Below, in pieces: positions 13,309-22,500 of a stretch of DNA of 22,982 bases. Position 1 is the stretch's first letter. The number at the start of each line of letters is the position of its first letter. Source of the DNA: JBEKSX01 sp049516635 (lineage in GTDB: Bacteria; Bacteroidota; Ignavibacteria; Tepidaquicellales; OLB5); NCBI GenBank assembly GCA_049516635.1, contig JBEKSX010000049.1, positions 1-22,982 of the forward strand, given 5' to 3'. The notes under the pieces are model-generated. The model saw nothing but the letters and a program-made list of their open reading frames with translations. It made no database searches and had not been told where the DNA came from. The translations under genes and the position numbers were made by a program.

Positions 13309-14850
13309 TTAAAATTTTGCGCTGGTTCCGATAATAAATGTTCCGACCGACGGTTGATTTATGCGGAATGCCCAGTCCAACCGAAAAACATAGCCGAAAG
13401 GAAGAACGAAATTCAAACCTATTCCGGCACCGCGCATGAATTTAATATCGTATATTCTGTCATCCTTGTTCCAAACAGCTCCGAGATCATACAAAATAGT
13501 GAAATACAGACCATGCTTGAGCTGAAATTTATTGATGATCGGAATTTTCCCGATCACAGGAAGCTCGGATGCGCTTATATACCTCGGCTGTAAAATAGGT
13601 ATTCTCAATTCATTATAAAATGAAAATACATTGTCACCTTCATATCCGAATCCGTTCCAGCCCCTGACATAATTATCTCCATAGCCCAGATACTCGTGCT
13701 GATAAATGGGCACGACTGCACCTGCGGCGATGCTGGTAAATATACGTGATGCAATCGTTACATAATACTCTTTGGTGATATCTACTGGTATGAAGCTTCT
13801 GGTCTCTAGAGAATATCTTCCGAAATTGATTACTTTATCAGCATAGCCATAACGGAGATAATTGGTCTTTAAGAAGAATCCTTTTGTTGCATACTCCCTT
13901 ATATCCCTTGAATCGAACTGTATTCCGGGTCCGAATATAAGATATTTATCCACTCCCGTCGGGGAGACGGTACGATCCGACGCATATTCAGAGACACGGG
14001 AATGGGTGTAGCCTATCTCAGCGAATACGGAGAAGCTCCTTGATAAAAATTTACCAGCCGTAAGAGAAGCGCTGTATTGATTGTAAGCGAAATTTCCAGT
14101 GTCATTCCTTGACCAGGTACTCGACCCGTTAAGTCTGCCGATTGCTAAAAGGCTCTGGTTCTGTGTCTGTGAATATCCTCCCCTTATAGATGCAAAGAGA
14201 TGAAGATCCTTTCCTATCCACGGCATATTATAAGATATACTTATAGCCGGATTATAAAGCACCCTGAAGAACAACGATATATTCTCATTCATTCCTCGAA
14301 AATTATCCCACCTCAACCGGGCTCCTATCCATATTTTGGACCACTGTCCTTCATCCAATCCCCATTCGGGGAACGGGAAAATATACCACCGCTCCTGCAC
14401 GTCAACGTTCAAAATAATATGATTCTGGGATGTCGGAATGGGGAGGATTTCTACTTTTGTAAAAAGTCCGAGATTATATATCCTTTGAACGTCATTCTTA
14501 TATTTACTTAAAGTGAACAGCTCGTTTTTTTTCAGGCTCATTTCCCGCAGGATCACTTCATCTTTTGTAACCTTTGTTCCGGATATTACAATTTCTTGTA
14601 CTATCAATTTCAGCGAGTCGATCAGGTAGGGATTTTTCCGGATAAGCCGGACCAAAGAATCCTGCGTTCCGGTTTTTATAAGGAGAGAGTCAGTTACAGC
14701 GGAAATATTTATTGAATCGGGTTTATGTTTTCCGGTTTTGATAAACTGAAAAGCTGGATTTTCGGAGGATTTGTTCGATGAACTATCTTCCTGTGAAAAT
14801 GCAGTAATCACAGCAAACAAAAGTGCCAAAAATAAAATAAGATGTTTCAA
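13309..14850 (-). CDS. Omp85/BamA-family outer-membrane protein
   Basis: This 513-residue protein has a signal peptide (MKHLILFLALLFAVITAFSQ), a Ser/Lys-rich linker to about residue 75, and one POTRA-like domain at roughly 83-154 (VQEIVISGTKVTKDEVILREM ... RIYNLGLFTKVEI). A beta-barrel of about 350 residues follows and ends in the aromatic GTSAKF. This is the Omp85 plan, but with one visible POTRA rather than the five of BamA, so it is not the main assembly factor; a TamA-like or dedicated export role is more likely. It lies 14 bases after the DUF2723 gene and nine before rsmE, so a shared transcript is probable. Its cargo is unknown. Confidence 0.88.
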   Translation of the reverse strand: MKHLILFLALLFAVITAFSQEDSSSNKSSENPAFQFIKTGKHKPDSINISAVTDSLLIKTGTQDSLVRLIRKNPYLIDSLKLIVQEIVISGTKVTKDEVILREMSLKKNELFTLSKYKNDVQRIYNLGLFTKVEILPIPTSQNHIILNVDVQERWYIFPFPEWGLDEGQWSKIWIGARLRWDNFRGMNENISLFFRVLYNPAISISYNMPWIGKDLHLFASIRGGYSQTQNQSLLAIGRLNGSSTWSRNDTGNFAYNQYSASLTAGKFLSRSFSVFAEIGYTHSRVSEYASDRTVSPTGVDKYLIFGPGIQFDSRDIREYATKGFFLKTNYLRYGYADKVINFGRYSLETRSFIPVDITKEYYVTIASRIFTSIAAGAVVPIYQHEYLGYGDNYVRGWNGFGYEGDNVFSFYNELRIPILQPRYISASELPVIGKIPIINKFQLKHGLYFTILYDLGAVWNKDDRIYDIKFMRGAGIGLNFVLPFGYVFRLDWAFRINQPSVGTFIIGTSAKF

Positions 14851-14864
14851 CTCGCTAAAGCAGG

Positions 14865-16988
14865 TTAATTTATCTGGTTAAGAATTTTTTTTAAATCGAG
14901 CGCATCCTTGTAATTATTGTTCGCAGTGAGAGCAATTTCAAGATACCGGTTCGCATCTTTATATCTTCCGATCGAAGCAAGATACCTGGCGGAATTTGTG
15001 AGCATACCTCCGTATGCATACATCAATGTACCGTGGTAATAATCACGCATATCGACCGGTGTAAATTTAATATCACGAAGCACATAATCCTTCATGGCAC
15101 CATTGCTGTCGAGGGATTTTTTATCTACGAGTTCGAACAACAGCCCCACCGGGATACGTGCATAATCGGGAGCGTAAGGCTCATTTTTATTTTGTTCGAT
15201 CTCCCAGGTAGAATAGAATTTTCTATCCGGGTTATTCTTTACAAAGCTGGTGATCATGTCTGAATAAGCCTGAGAAATGGTCTGCTGGTCGTAAGGCATG
15301 CCGTGTTCGAATTTATACAATTCAGCTATGAATTTTTCTATTTCTTTTTTAGAATTATGGTAAATTTCAGGATAATTATGTTCGATGTATTTATAATACC
15401 ATGACCTTCGCATCAGTTCTTTATCCAGAACCACAATATCTGTACGGATATGTTTAACAAACTGGTAATACCAGCTTGGCGAAACCCAGAAATCCCATTG
15501 TGTGGAGAGCACGATACCGTTGGGTTCTACGCAATTAAAGATATTCATGGTGTATTCCTCGACGTAGTAATTTTTACTTTCGTCATTTACCTCGTAATTT
15601 GAGTACAACGGAATGAGGCATATTGCTATTAAAACAGAACTATAAGCTAACTGGTTCGTACGTGATGTAACAAAATGTTTCAGCAGCTCGAAAATGAAAA
15701 GTGCCCCGAAACCGATCCATATCACCATGGTTATGTAAGCAAGCAGAAAATACGAATAAATATCGAAAATATCATAATTTACCGCATAGTAGATACACGA
15801 AAAGAAGGTGAGCAGAGTGAAATAATAGATCTTTAGGTTAAACCTGGAAAGTTTATACAATCCGGGTATTGCAAGGAGGACCAAACCTGGTCCGAATTCC
15901 ACCCAAGTCGATATCCGGAAAAATTCAAATTGTCTTTGTACCGTATCTGTTCCTGCGGAGAGCATGAGGTAAGTAAAAACAGCAAGGAAGATGAAGAAAA
16001 TGAAGTGTATGTTCCTGTTCAGGGTCCTTTGTTTAACCAAACCGTATGCAGATAACGCGATGGTTGTTCCTAACAGTAGAAGAAATGCCGGCACCGAACC
16101 CTGTCCGCTGAATATCCAGACATTGAATTGTTTGGCAGTAAAGTGCCAGATAAAACGCTCTAGATTATGCGGATCACCCCATATAAAAATGGGATTCATG
16201 CTGTCCCTGACAGGGAGATAAACATAAACTGAGAAACCTAATAAGAAGAACAGTATCATGCCGCCAAGAAGCTTAAGAACGTTTTTTCTTTTATAGTTTT
16301 GATAAAGAAAAAGCGTGAGACAAGCCGGGGCGAGCAGGATCGTTGTCAGGTGATTTGTAAAAGAAAGACCGAGAACATAAGCGAAGATCATGTAGTAGCC
16401 GTTTCTCCCGGAAACCCTTTCAGCTGTTTCGGCTCTCTTTTCATCAAACAATATGGCTCTGAGGAAAAGAAGTATTAAAGTGATGATCAAAAAAATATGC
16501 AGGGGATAAACCTTTCCCGATCTGACAACGCTCCAAAAAGTTCGTGCAAATGCCAGCATCAGACATGAGAATAGCAGCAGCCCGTAGAATATGATATTCG
16601 AAATAGGAACGGATCCGGATTGAGATTTATGTACACTACTTTTTTTGGGGGATGAAGTGGTATCACTTGATACAACAAGGTCTTCAGAAAGAAAAATGAA
16701 ACGCATCAGGTACAAAAATACGAAAACAGCAAGGGGGCACAAAAATGCATTCATCAGGTTGAGCTTATATACTTCACTGAAAGGAAGCGGGGAAATGGTA
16801 AACAGATGTCCGATAAGAGTAAATAAGGGATAACCCGTCGGGTGAGCGATACCGAGTGTTGTACAGACAGCGGCTAATTCACCGCTGTCAATGAACCAAA
16901 CCGTAGGAGCAAGCGTCTTTATGTATAGAATGACGGCTATAATAAAAACGATCAATCCTAAACAGGCATAAATATTCTTCTTATTCAT
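14865..16988 (-). CDS. DUF2723 membrane protein, O-mannosyltransferase-like
   Basis: This 707-residue polytopic inner-membrane protein belongs to the DUF2723 (GT-C-like) family. After a first helix, the diagnostic loop TVWFIDSGELAAVCTTLGIAHPTGYP is at residues 29-54, with D34 and E37 as candidate catalytic or metal-binding acids. Many hydrophobic helices follow to about residue 465. The C-terminal soluble part ends in a TPR-like segment (RYLASIGRYKDANRYLEIALTANNNYKDALDL). The family is thought to move sugars from lipid carriers to proteins or other acceptors on the periplasmic side; the donor here is unknown. It lies 14 bases before the Omp85-like gene, suggesting envelope or glycoprotein export coupling. 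The cytochrome gene lies 86 bp upstream on the same strand. Confidence 0.9.
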   Translation of the reverse strand: MNKKNIYACLGLIVFIIAVILYIKTLAPTVWFIDSGELAAVCTTLGIAHPTGYPLFTLIGHLFTISPLPFSEVYKLNLMNAFLCPLAVFVFLYLMRFIFLSEDLVVSSDTTSSPKKSSVHKSQSGSVPISNIIFYGLLLFSCLMLAFARTFWSVVRSGKVYPLHIFLIITLILLFLRAILFDEKRAETAERVSGRNGYYMIFAYVLGLSFTNHLTTILLAPACLTLFLYQNYKRKNVLKLLGGMILFFLLGFSVYVYLPVRDSMNPIFIWGDPHNLERFIWHFTAKQFNVWIFSGQGSVPAFLLLLGTTIALSAYGLVKQRTLNRNIHFIFFIFLAVFTYLMLSAGTDTVQRQFEFFRISTWVEFGPGLVLLAIPGLYKLSRFNLKIYYFTLLTFFSCIYYAVNYDIFDIYSYFLLAYITMVIWIGFGALFIFELLKHFVTSRTNQLAYSSVLIAICLIPLYSNYEVNDESKNYYVEEYTMNIFNCVEPNGIVLSTQWDFWVSPSWYYQFVKHIRTDIVVLDKELMRRSWYYKYIEHNYPEIYHNSKKEIEKFIAELYKFEHGMPYDQQTISQAYSDMITSFVKNNPDRKFYSTWEIEQNKNEPYAPDYARIPVGLLFELVDKKSLDSNGAMKDYVLRDIKFTPVDMRDYYHGTLMYAYGGMLTNSARYLASIGRYKDANRYLEIALTANNNYKDALDLKKILNQIN

Positions 16989-17074
16989 TACATGCTAAAG
17001 AATTAATCCTCACCTTAAACGGAATGGTTTCTGCCGTGCAGTTGAAAGTTTTTTTATCTTTAATATGATATTTT

Positions 17075-17617
17075 CTAAAAGCTTTTTACGAATTTAATTG
17101 ATGCTCTGATTTCATCTTCAGTAAGCTTACCTTTCCATGAAGGCATGTCATCACCGTCCGGATCATCCGATTTTATTCCGCCCGTAATGGCTTTGTAAAG
17201 CTCTTTATCGGTCTTCTGTTTGAATTTTGCGCTTGTGAAATCAGGTGCATTCTCGGATTTTCCTCTTCCGTCTTTACTATGGCACTTAGCACATTTTTTC
17301 GCATAGATGGGGGCAAAGTCTATATCCGATGTTTCCTTGTTTTCGATAGTATCTTTTTTTTGTTTAGTTTCGGCGATCTTCTTCAATTCCTCTTTTTGGG
17401 GCTCTTCTTTCTTCTGAGTTTCTTCCTTTTTCTTTTCCGGTTCTTTAGTTTGTTCAGTAGTTTGAGTTTGCTGCTGCGTCTGCTGTTGTACAGGCGGCTG
17501 AGTTACCTGCTGTTGGTTTTGCACGGGCTGCTGTATAGTCTGGAGTGCTTCTTCTTTTTTACTGCACGAAACTACTAAAAATGCAGGCAGTAGAATCAGG
17601 ATGAGTTTTTTTATCAT
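17075..17617 (-). CDS. Lipoprotein c-type cytochrome with low-complexity tether
   Basis: This 180-residue monohaem cytochrome c has a lipobox ending LVVSC18, so it is lipid-anchored. Residues about 24-56 are Gln-rich and 57-95 are Lys/Glu-rich, forming a flexible tether. The haem domain begins near residue 100: C109-A-K-C112-H113 binds haem and M158 (GDDMPSW) is the likely sixth ligand. The fold resembles class I cytochromes c that shuttle electrons. Partners cannot be assigned; bd oxidases take electrons from quinol, not from cytochrome c, so it is not an obvious partner of the cydAB genes. A promoter-like site lies 30 bp upstream. The 86-bp gap to the DUF2723 gene leaves co-transcription open. 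Confidence 0.9.
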   Translation of the reverse strand: MIKKLILILLPAFLVVSCSKKEEALQTIQQPVQNQQQVTQPPVQQQTQQQTQTTEQTKEPEKKKEETQKKEEPQKEELKKIAETKQKKDTIENKETSDIDFAPIYAKKCAKCHSKDGRGKSENAPDFTSAKFKQKTDKELYKAITGGIKSDDPDGDDMPSWKGKLTEDEIRASIKFVKSF

Positions 17618-17647
17618 AAATATTTCTATTATTTATTTAATATTTAA

Positions 17648-17678
17648 TAAAATTACCATTTGAATGGTTAATATTCAA
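17648..17678 (-). promoter_or_regulatory. Candidate promoter for the cytochrome c gene
   Basis: On the minus strand, TTG (17676-17678), 20 bases, then TAATTTTA (17648-17655) matches TTG-N20-TAnnTTTG except for the last base. A leader of about 25 bases would precede the ATG at 17617. Confidence 0.4.
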
Positions 17679-17785
17679 TGAATAATATAAATCTATAAAA
17701 TGCATTAAATGTTTCATTGTTAATGAATTTTGAATATAAAAATAAATATATTACTTTAGATTTGTATTTTTATAATATAGAAAAA

Positions 17786-17800
17786 AGTGTAAATTACACT
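17786..17800. promoter_or_regulatory. Operator-like palindrome AGTGTAA-A-TTACACT
   Basis: Perfect 7-bp arms around one base, 36 bp before the ATG at 17837 and just after an AT-rich promoter-like zone (TAGATTTG at 17757-17764, TATAAT at 17771-17776). The position suits a repressor site for the small gene. I cannot name the regulator. Confidence 0.4.
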
Positions 17801-17836
17801 ATAGATCTTTACTTACTTATATAAAACGCAGGGGAT

Positions 17837-18115
17837 ATGGTTGAGAATAAAATCCAAAAAATGACCGATGAAGAAGCTTCATGCACATTCCGGGAAATGT
17901 CTGAATGCTTCTTTCGGGAATTAGAAAAGAATGCTGAACTCTACACTGAGTGCGTTCATCTGTACGGTGAAATGCCTTTCATAAAGCGTGTAATTAAAGA
18001 GCTGAACCCTAAAAACGCTCTTGAATTATACCATACGGTCAATCCCGATAACGAAGAAATTGCCAAAGGCATGATGAACCTTATCGGTACAGTGCTAGAA
18101 ATCATGAGAGATTAG
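17837..18115 (+). CDS. Small hypothetical protein, 92 residues
   Basis: I do not recognise this protein. It is predicted mostly helical and hydrophilic, with cysteines at 16, 24 and 39, no signal peptide and no membrane segment. The sequence MSECFFRELEKNAELYTECVHLYGEMPFIKR looks like an amphipathic helix pair. GGGGAT shortly before the ATG may serve as a weak ribosome binding site. It diverges from the cytochrome gene, has an operator-like palindrome upstream and a strong terminator hairpin downstream, so it looks like a separately controlled single gene. The function cannot be inferred. Confidence 0.7.
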   Translation: MVENKIQKMTDEEASCTFREMSECFFRELEKNAELYTECVHLYGEMPFIKRVIKELNPKNALELYHTVNPDNEEIAKGMMNLIGTVLEIMRD

Positions 18116-18154
18116 CATAAAGCCTTTATTCTTATTATTACTTATTATTGGGGA

Positions 18155-18216
18155 GCAGGATTGTTTCCCAAACAATCCTTTTTTTACAATTGGTTCGCTC
18201 GGGGAGCGAACCCTGC
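18155..18216 (+). terminator. Strong terminator within a double-hairpin structure
   Basis: AGGATTGTTT-CCC-AAACAATCCT (18157-18179) is a perfect 10-bp stem whose last T begins a seven-T run (18179-18185), a textbook intrinsic terminator for the gene ending at 18115. A second perfect 9-bp hairpin, GGTTCGCTC-GGG-GAGCGAACC (18192-18212), follows. GCAGG (18155-18159) and CCTGC (18212-18216) bracket both. The bracketed plan resembles the double-hairpin repeats at 6341 and 7634. Confidence 0.7.
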
Positions 18217-18317
18217 ATACCGGCTTATTATTAATGTAAACGAAATTCTTTTGTCCGGCATCTAAATAGGAAAAGCTGGGTAATAAGCCTGTAAGAAAAC
18301 AATGGGTATTCTTATCA

Positions 18318-18346
18318 TTGTAGTTTATTGCTGAAATGAATATTTT
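18318..18346 (+). promoter_or_regulatory. Weak candidate promoter for the DUF4097 gene
   Basis: TTG (18318-18320), 20 bases, then TATTTT (18341-18346) keeps the spacing seen elsewhere but lacks the final TG. It lies about 21 bp before the ATG. Confidence 0.25.
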
Positions 18347-18367
18347 AAAAACTTAATAATTACTAAT

Positions 18368-19267
18368 ATGTTTAAATTATCAATTTTCTTAAAACTCTCA
18401 ATCGTTTTGGTTATGATGGTATCAACAACACATTTTTTTGCAGGTGATGACCTGAAGCTCCTGATGGATAAAACATTGCAGACCGAACAGGGGAAGCTTC
18501 TGGACCTCAATACTGCTGTCGGTGATGTTAAGGTCACCGTTTGGGACAGAAGTGAAGCAGGCGTAAAGATCTACGGAAATGATGAAGCTGAACAGAGTTT
18601 GGTCTTCACAGCGGATAATTTTGTAAATGGCATCAAAGTAGACGGTACGAAGAATGGAAATAAAAAGTTAAAAGATGTTCAGGTAAGGATGGAAGTAACC
18701 CTGCCTGTTTCCTACAGTATGAAGCTCAATACGGGAGGCGGGGAGATAACCGTTACTGGTTCGAACGGTTCTGTCAATTTCAATACTGCAGGCGGGAACG
18801 TTAAGATCGATAAAACGAACGGAGATATTGACGGTTCGACAGCAGGCGGAAATGTGATAGTAAACGATACAAAAGGTAAGGTTAGAATATCAACCGCAGG
18901 AGGTAATGTTGCTGTATCGGGATTTGAAGGCAATGTCGATATATCGACTGCAGGTGGTAATATTGCTCTGCTGGGTTCTAACGGGTCAGTTTCCGCTTCC
19001 ACAGCAGGGGGAAATATAGCACTAGATTACTTTGGCGAGAATATGGGAATAGACCTGAGCACGGCAGCAGGGAAGATAAAAGTAGATCTTCCACCGGATT
19101 TCAACGCTGATGCAGATGTATCTACTTTAGTCGGAAAGATCAATTGTGATTTTGCTTCGGCTGATAATGGAAAGCTTTTTTCTAATCTCAAAGCAAAATT
19201 CAACAGCGGAGGGAAGCTTTTTAAGTGCTCTACAGCTGCAGGTGATATTACTATTAGCAAAAAGTAA
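18368..19267 (+). CDS. Exported DUF4097 beta-helix protein (putative adhesin)
   Basis: This 299-residue protein has an N-terminal signal sequence (about residues 1-25, ending THFFAG). It contains a ladder of (S/N)T(A/G)GG(N/E)(V/I) units starting at residues 121, 139, 157, 175, 193 and 211, an exact 18-residue period. Looser copies follow at 231 and 288. This is the DUF4097 signature and predicts a right-handed parallel beta-helix with one rung per repeat. The family is often called putative adhesin, but its function is poorly known. There is no T9SS tail or lipobox, so it is periplasmic or secreted. It appears monocistronic: a terminator lies upstream and a hairpin downstream. Confidence 0.87.
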   Translation: MFKLSIFLKLSIVLVMMVSTTHFFAGDDLKLLMDKTLQTEQGKLLDLNTAVGDVKVTVWDRSEAGVKIYGNDEAEQSLVFTADNFVNGIKVDGTKNGNKKLKDVQVRMEVTLPVSYSMKLNTGGGEITVTGSNGSVNFNTAGGNVKIDKTNGDIDGSTAGGNVIVNDTKGKVRISTAGGNVAVSGFEGNVDISTAGGNIALLGSNGSVSASTAGGNIALDYFGENMGIDLSTAAGKIKVDLPPDFNADADVSTLVGKINCDFASADNGKLFSNLKAKFNSGGKLFKCSTAAGDITISKK

Positions 19268-19325
19268 TTTACACAAATAATACAGCATCTTCGGATAGTT
19301 TCTCAATGTATCTTACCGAAACTTG

Positions 19326-19349
19326 AAGGGTGTTCAGTAGAACGCCTTT
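19326..19349 (+). terminator. Possible weak terminator after the DUF4097 gene
   Basis: AAGGGTGTTC (19326-19335) pairs with GAACGCCTTT (19340-19349) around AGTA, ten pairs as RNA including two G.U. Only three T follow before C, so termination is uncertain. Confidence 0.3.
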
Positions 19350-19501
19350 CCAGTCTATTCACTATATATCTGATTGTCAGCACGTTACCATTTATCTTTC
19401 CCGGCGCCTCAATTTCTCTTAAATCGTGACTTTTATCATTGTATTAACTGCAATGATTAGCTATTTTTAAGTTTTAATTTTTAAAATTTATCATTTTTTG
19501 A

Positions 19502-19509
19502 TATATTTG
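19502..19509 (+). promoter_or_regulatory. Partial promoter (-7 box) for ileS
   Basis: TATATTTG is a full TAnnTTTG box 16 bases before the ileS ATG. At the expected 20-base distance upstream there is TTT rather than TTG. It implies a leader of about 10 bases. Confidence 0.3.
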
Positions 19510-19525
19510 ACGTCTTAAGAAAGTA

Positions 19526-22500
19526 ATGTACAAAGAGTTACCTGATAAACTGAATTTAGCTGAACTCGATAAGGAGATACTTAAGTACTGGAAAGAGAAC
19601 AAGATATTCGAAAAAAGTATTTCTACCCGTGAAGGAGGGAAGCACTTTGCTTTCTACGAAGGTCCCCCGACAGCGAACGGGCAGCCGGGTATCCATCACG
19701 TAATTTCCCGTGCTATCAAGGATTTAGTTTGCAGATACAAGACTTTGAGCGGATACCAGGTTTACCGCAAAGCAGGATGGGATACTCAGGGACTTCCTGT
19801 AGAGATAGAGGTTGAAAAATCCCTGGGCATTAAATCTAAAGATGATATTGAAAAATTAGGCGTAGAGAAGTTTAATCAGGCGTGCAAAGAATCTGTTTTC
19901 AAGTACTTAAAAGAGTGGGAAATGTTCACTGAACGTATGGGTTACTGGGTAAATATGGATGATGCTTACATTACTTTTACTAACGATTATATCGAGTCGG
20001 TCTGGTGGTCACTTAAGAAATTTTTCGACGCAGGGTTAATATACAGAGGTTATAAGATACAGGCATACTGTCCGAGATGTGAAACACCTCTTTCAACGCA
20101 TGAAGTAGCTCAGGGTTATGAAGAAGTAAAAGACCCTTCGGTATACGTTACTTTCAAAATTAAACCCACCGATAAAAGCAAAGCACTCGGAATCGACGAT
20201 TATGAATTTCTGGTGTGGACGACTACACCCTGGACATTAATATCAAACGTTGCTCTTGCTGTGCATCCCGATATCGACTATGTAAAATTAAAATTTAAGG
20301 ATATTGATGCGAAGGTCATTCTTGCAAAAGAAAGATTATCCGTCATTAAACAGGATTACGAATTACTCGGTGAGATAAAGGGGAAAGAACTTGAGTATGT
20401 GGAATATGAACAGTTACTTCCTTACGCTAAGGTCAAAGATAAAAAAGCTTTTTATGTTGCGCTTGGCGACTTCGTTACCACGGAAGACGGTTCAGGGATA
20501 GTCCATATAGCACCCGCATTCGGTGAAGATGACTACCAGCTCTCACTTAAATACGATCTTCCCGTTGTTCAGCCGGTGGATAAGAGCGGTAAGTTCACTG
20601 AAGAGATAACACCCTATGCACACAAGTTTGTGAAGGACGCTGATGAGGAGATAATTGCACAGCTCCGTTCTGAAGGTAAACTCTACAGGAAAGAAAAATA
20701 TGCGCACTCATACCCTCATTGCTGGAGATGCCACACACCGCTTTTATATTATGCAAGAGAGAGCTGGTATATCAAAACATCATCTTATAAAGATAAGATG
20801 ATAGAATTAAACAAGCAGATAAACTGGTATCCTCCGGAGACGGGAAGCGGAAGGTTCGGCAACTGGCTTGAAGAGAACCGTGACTGGGCATTATCGCGTG
20901 ACAGGTACTGGGGGACACCGCTTCCTATCTGGGGATGTGATTGTAAAGATTGTGATTGTCCCTATACTGCAATAGGTTCTATTGAGGAGCTTAAAACACG
21001 TTCTATCAATTTCCGTGAAGTTTATCCGGAAGATAAAGACATCGACCTGCACAAACCGATGATAGATAAGATAAAGATAAAGTGTGATAAATGCGGATGT
21101 GAAATGAACAGAGTAGCGGAAGTCATTGACACATGGTACGATTCCGGTTCGATGCCGTTTGCCCAGCATCATTACCCGTTTGAGAATACAGAACGGTTTA
21201 AGAGGAATTATCCCGCAGATTTTATTGCGGAGGCGGTTGACCAGACACGAGGCTGGTTCTATTCATTGCACGCTATAGGAACGTTCCTGTTCAACAAAAT
21301 GGCTTATAAGAACCTGATAGTAAACGACCTGATACTGGATAAAACCGGGCAAAAGATGTCGAAACATGTTGGGAATATGGTGGATCCGTTCTATATAATG
21401 GATACTTACGGAGCGGATGTCCTCAGGTGGTATATCATTAACTCGTCACCTCCATGGCGTCCTAAGATGTTCAACGAGGATGACCTTGTAGAAGCGCGGA
21501 ATAAGTTCTTCGATACTCTCATAAATACGTACAGGTTCTTTGCCCTGTATTCGAACTTGCTGGGGATAACAACGGAGTCATTGACGAAAAGCAGGGTGCC
21601 GTACACTAAGCGGACAGAGATCGACAGGTGGATAATTTCCGCCATGAACACGCTGAAAAAGGATTATTACCAGCTGATGGAATCTTATGATATAACAAAA
21701 GCCACCCGTATAATATATGATTTCACTATAGATGATCTTTCCAACTGGTATGTAAGACGCAACAGGAAACGTTTCCGCAATCCGGCAGACGAAAACGATA
21801 AGCTCTCTGCTTACGAGACATTGTACGAAGTTCTGGTTGACCTTGTGAAGCTTCTAGCGCCTGTAGCACCGTTCCTGAGCGAGGAATTATATAGAAACCT
21901 TACCGGAGGGGAATCGGTGCACCTGTCATTGTTCGGAGAGGTCAGAGAGAATGAAATAGATCCGGTCCTCGAGAGCGAGATGGAAACCGCACAGCATATA
22001 GTGTACCTTGTGCGAACAATGCGGGTGAAGTTCAATCTGAAGACTCGCCAGCCGTTAAGGCAGATATTGATACCTGCAATGAATGATGAACTTAAGCATC
22101 GTATCGAAAGGATGAAAAACATTATATTGCAGGAAGTTAACGTGAAAGAGCTTAATTTTGTGGGTGAAGAGAGCGGAATTATAAGCAAAAAAGCAAAACC
22201 GAACTTCAAGCTTCTCGGACCCAAATACGGCAAAGATATGAAAGCTATAGCGGAAGCTATTAAGAATTTTGACCATAAGATGATAACACGAATTGAAAAA
22301 GAAGGCAAAGTAAAGATCAATATCTCCGGAGCGGATTTCGAAATAGGTAAAGAAGATATGGAAGTTCAAACGGAAAATATCGAAGGGTGGATAGTAGAGA
22401 GCTTCGATAATCTTACCGTAGCGCTGGATACGAAACTTGATGGGCAGCTTGTGGATGAAGGTCTTGCCCGTGAATTTATTAACCGTGTACAGAACATGAG

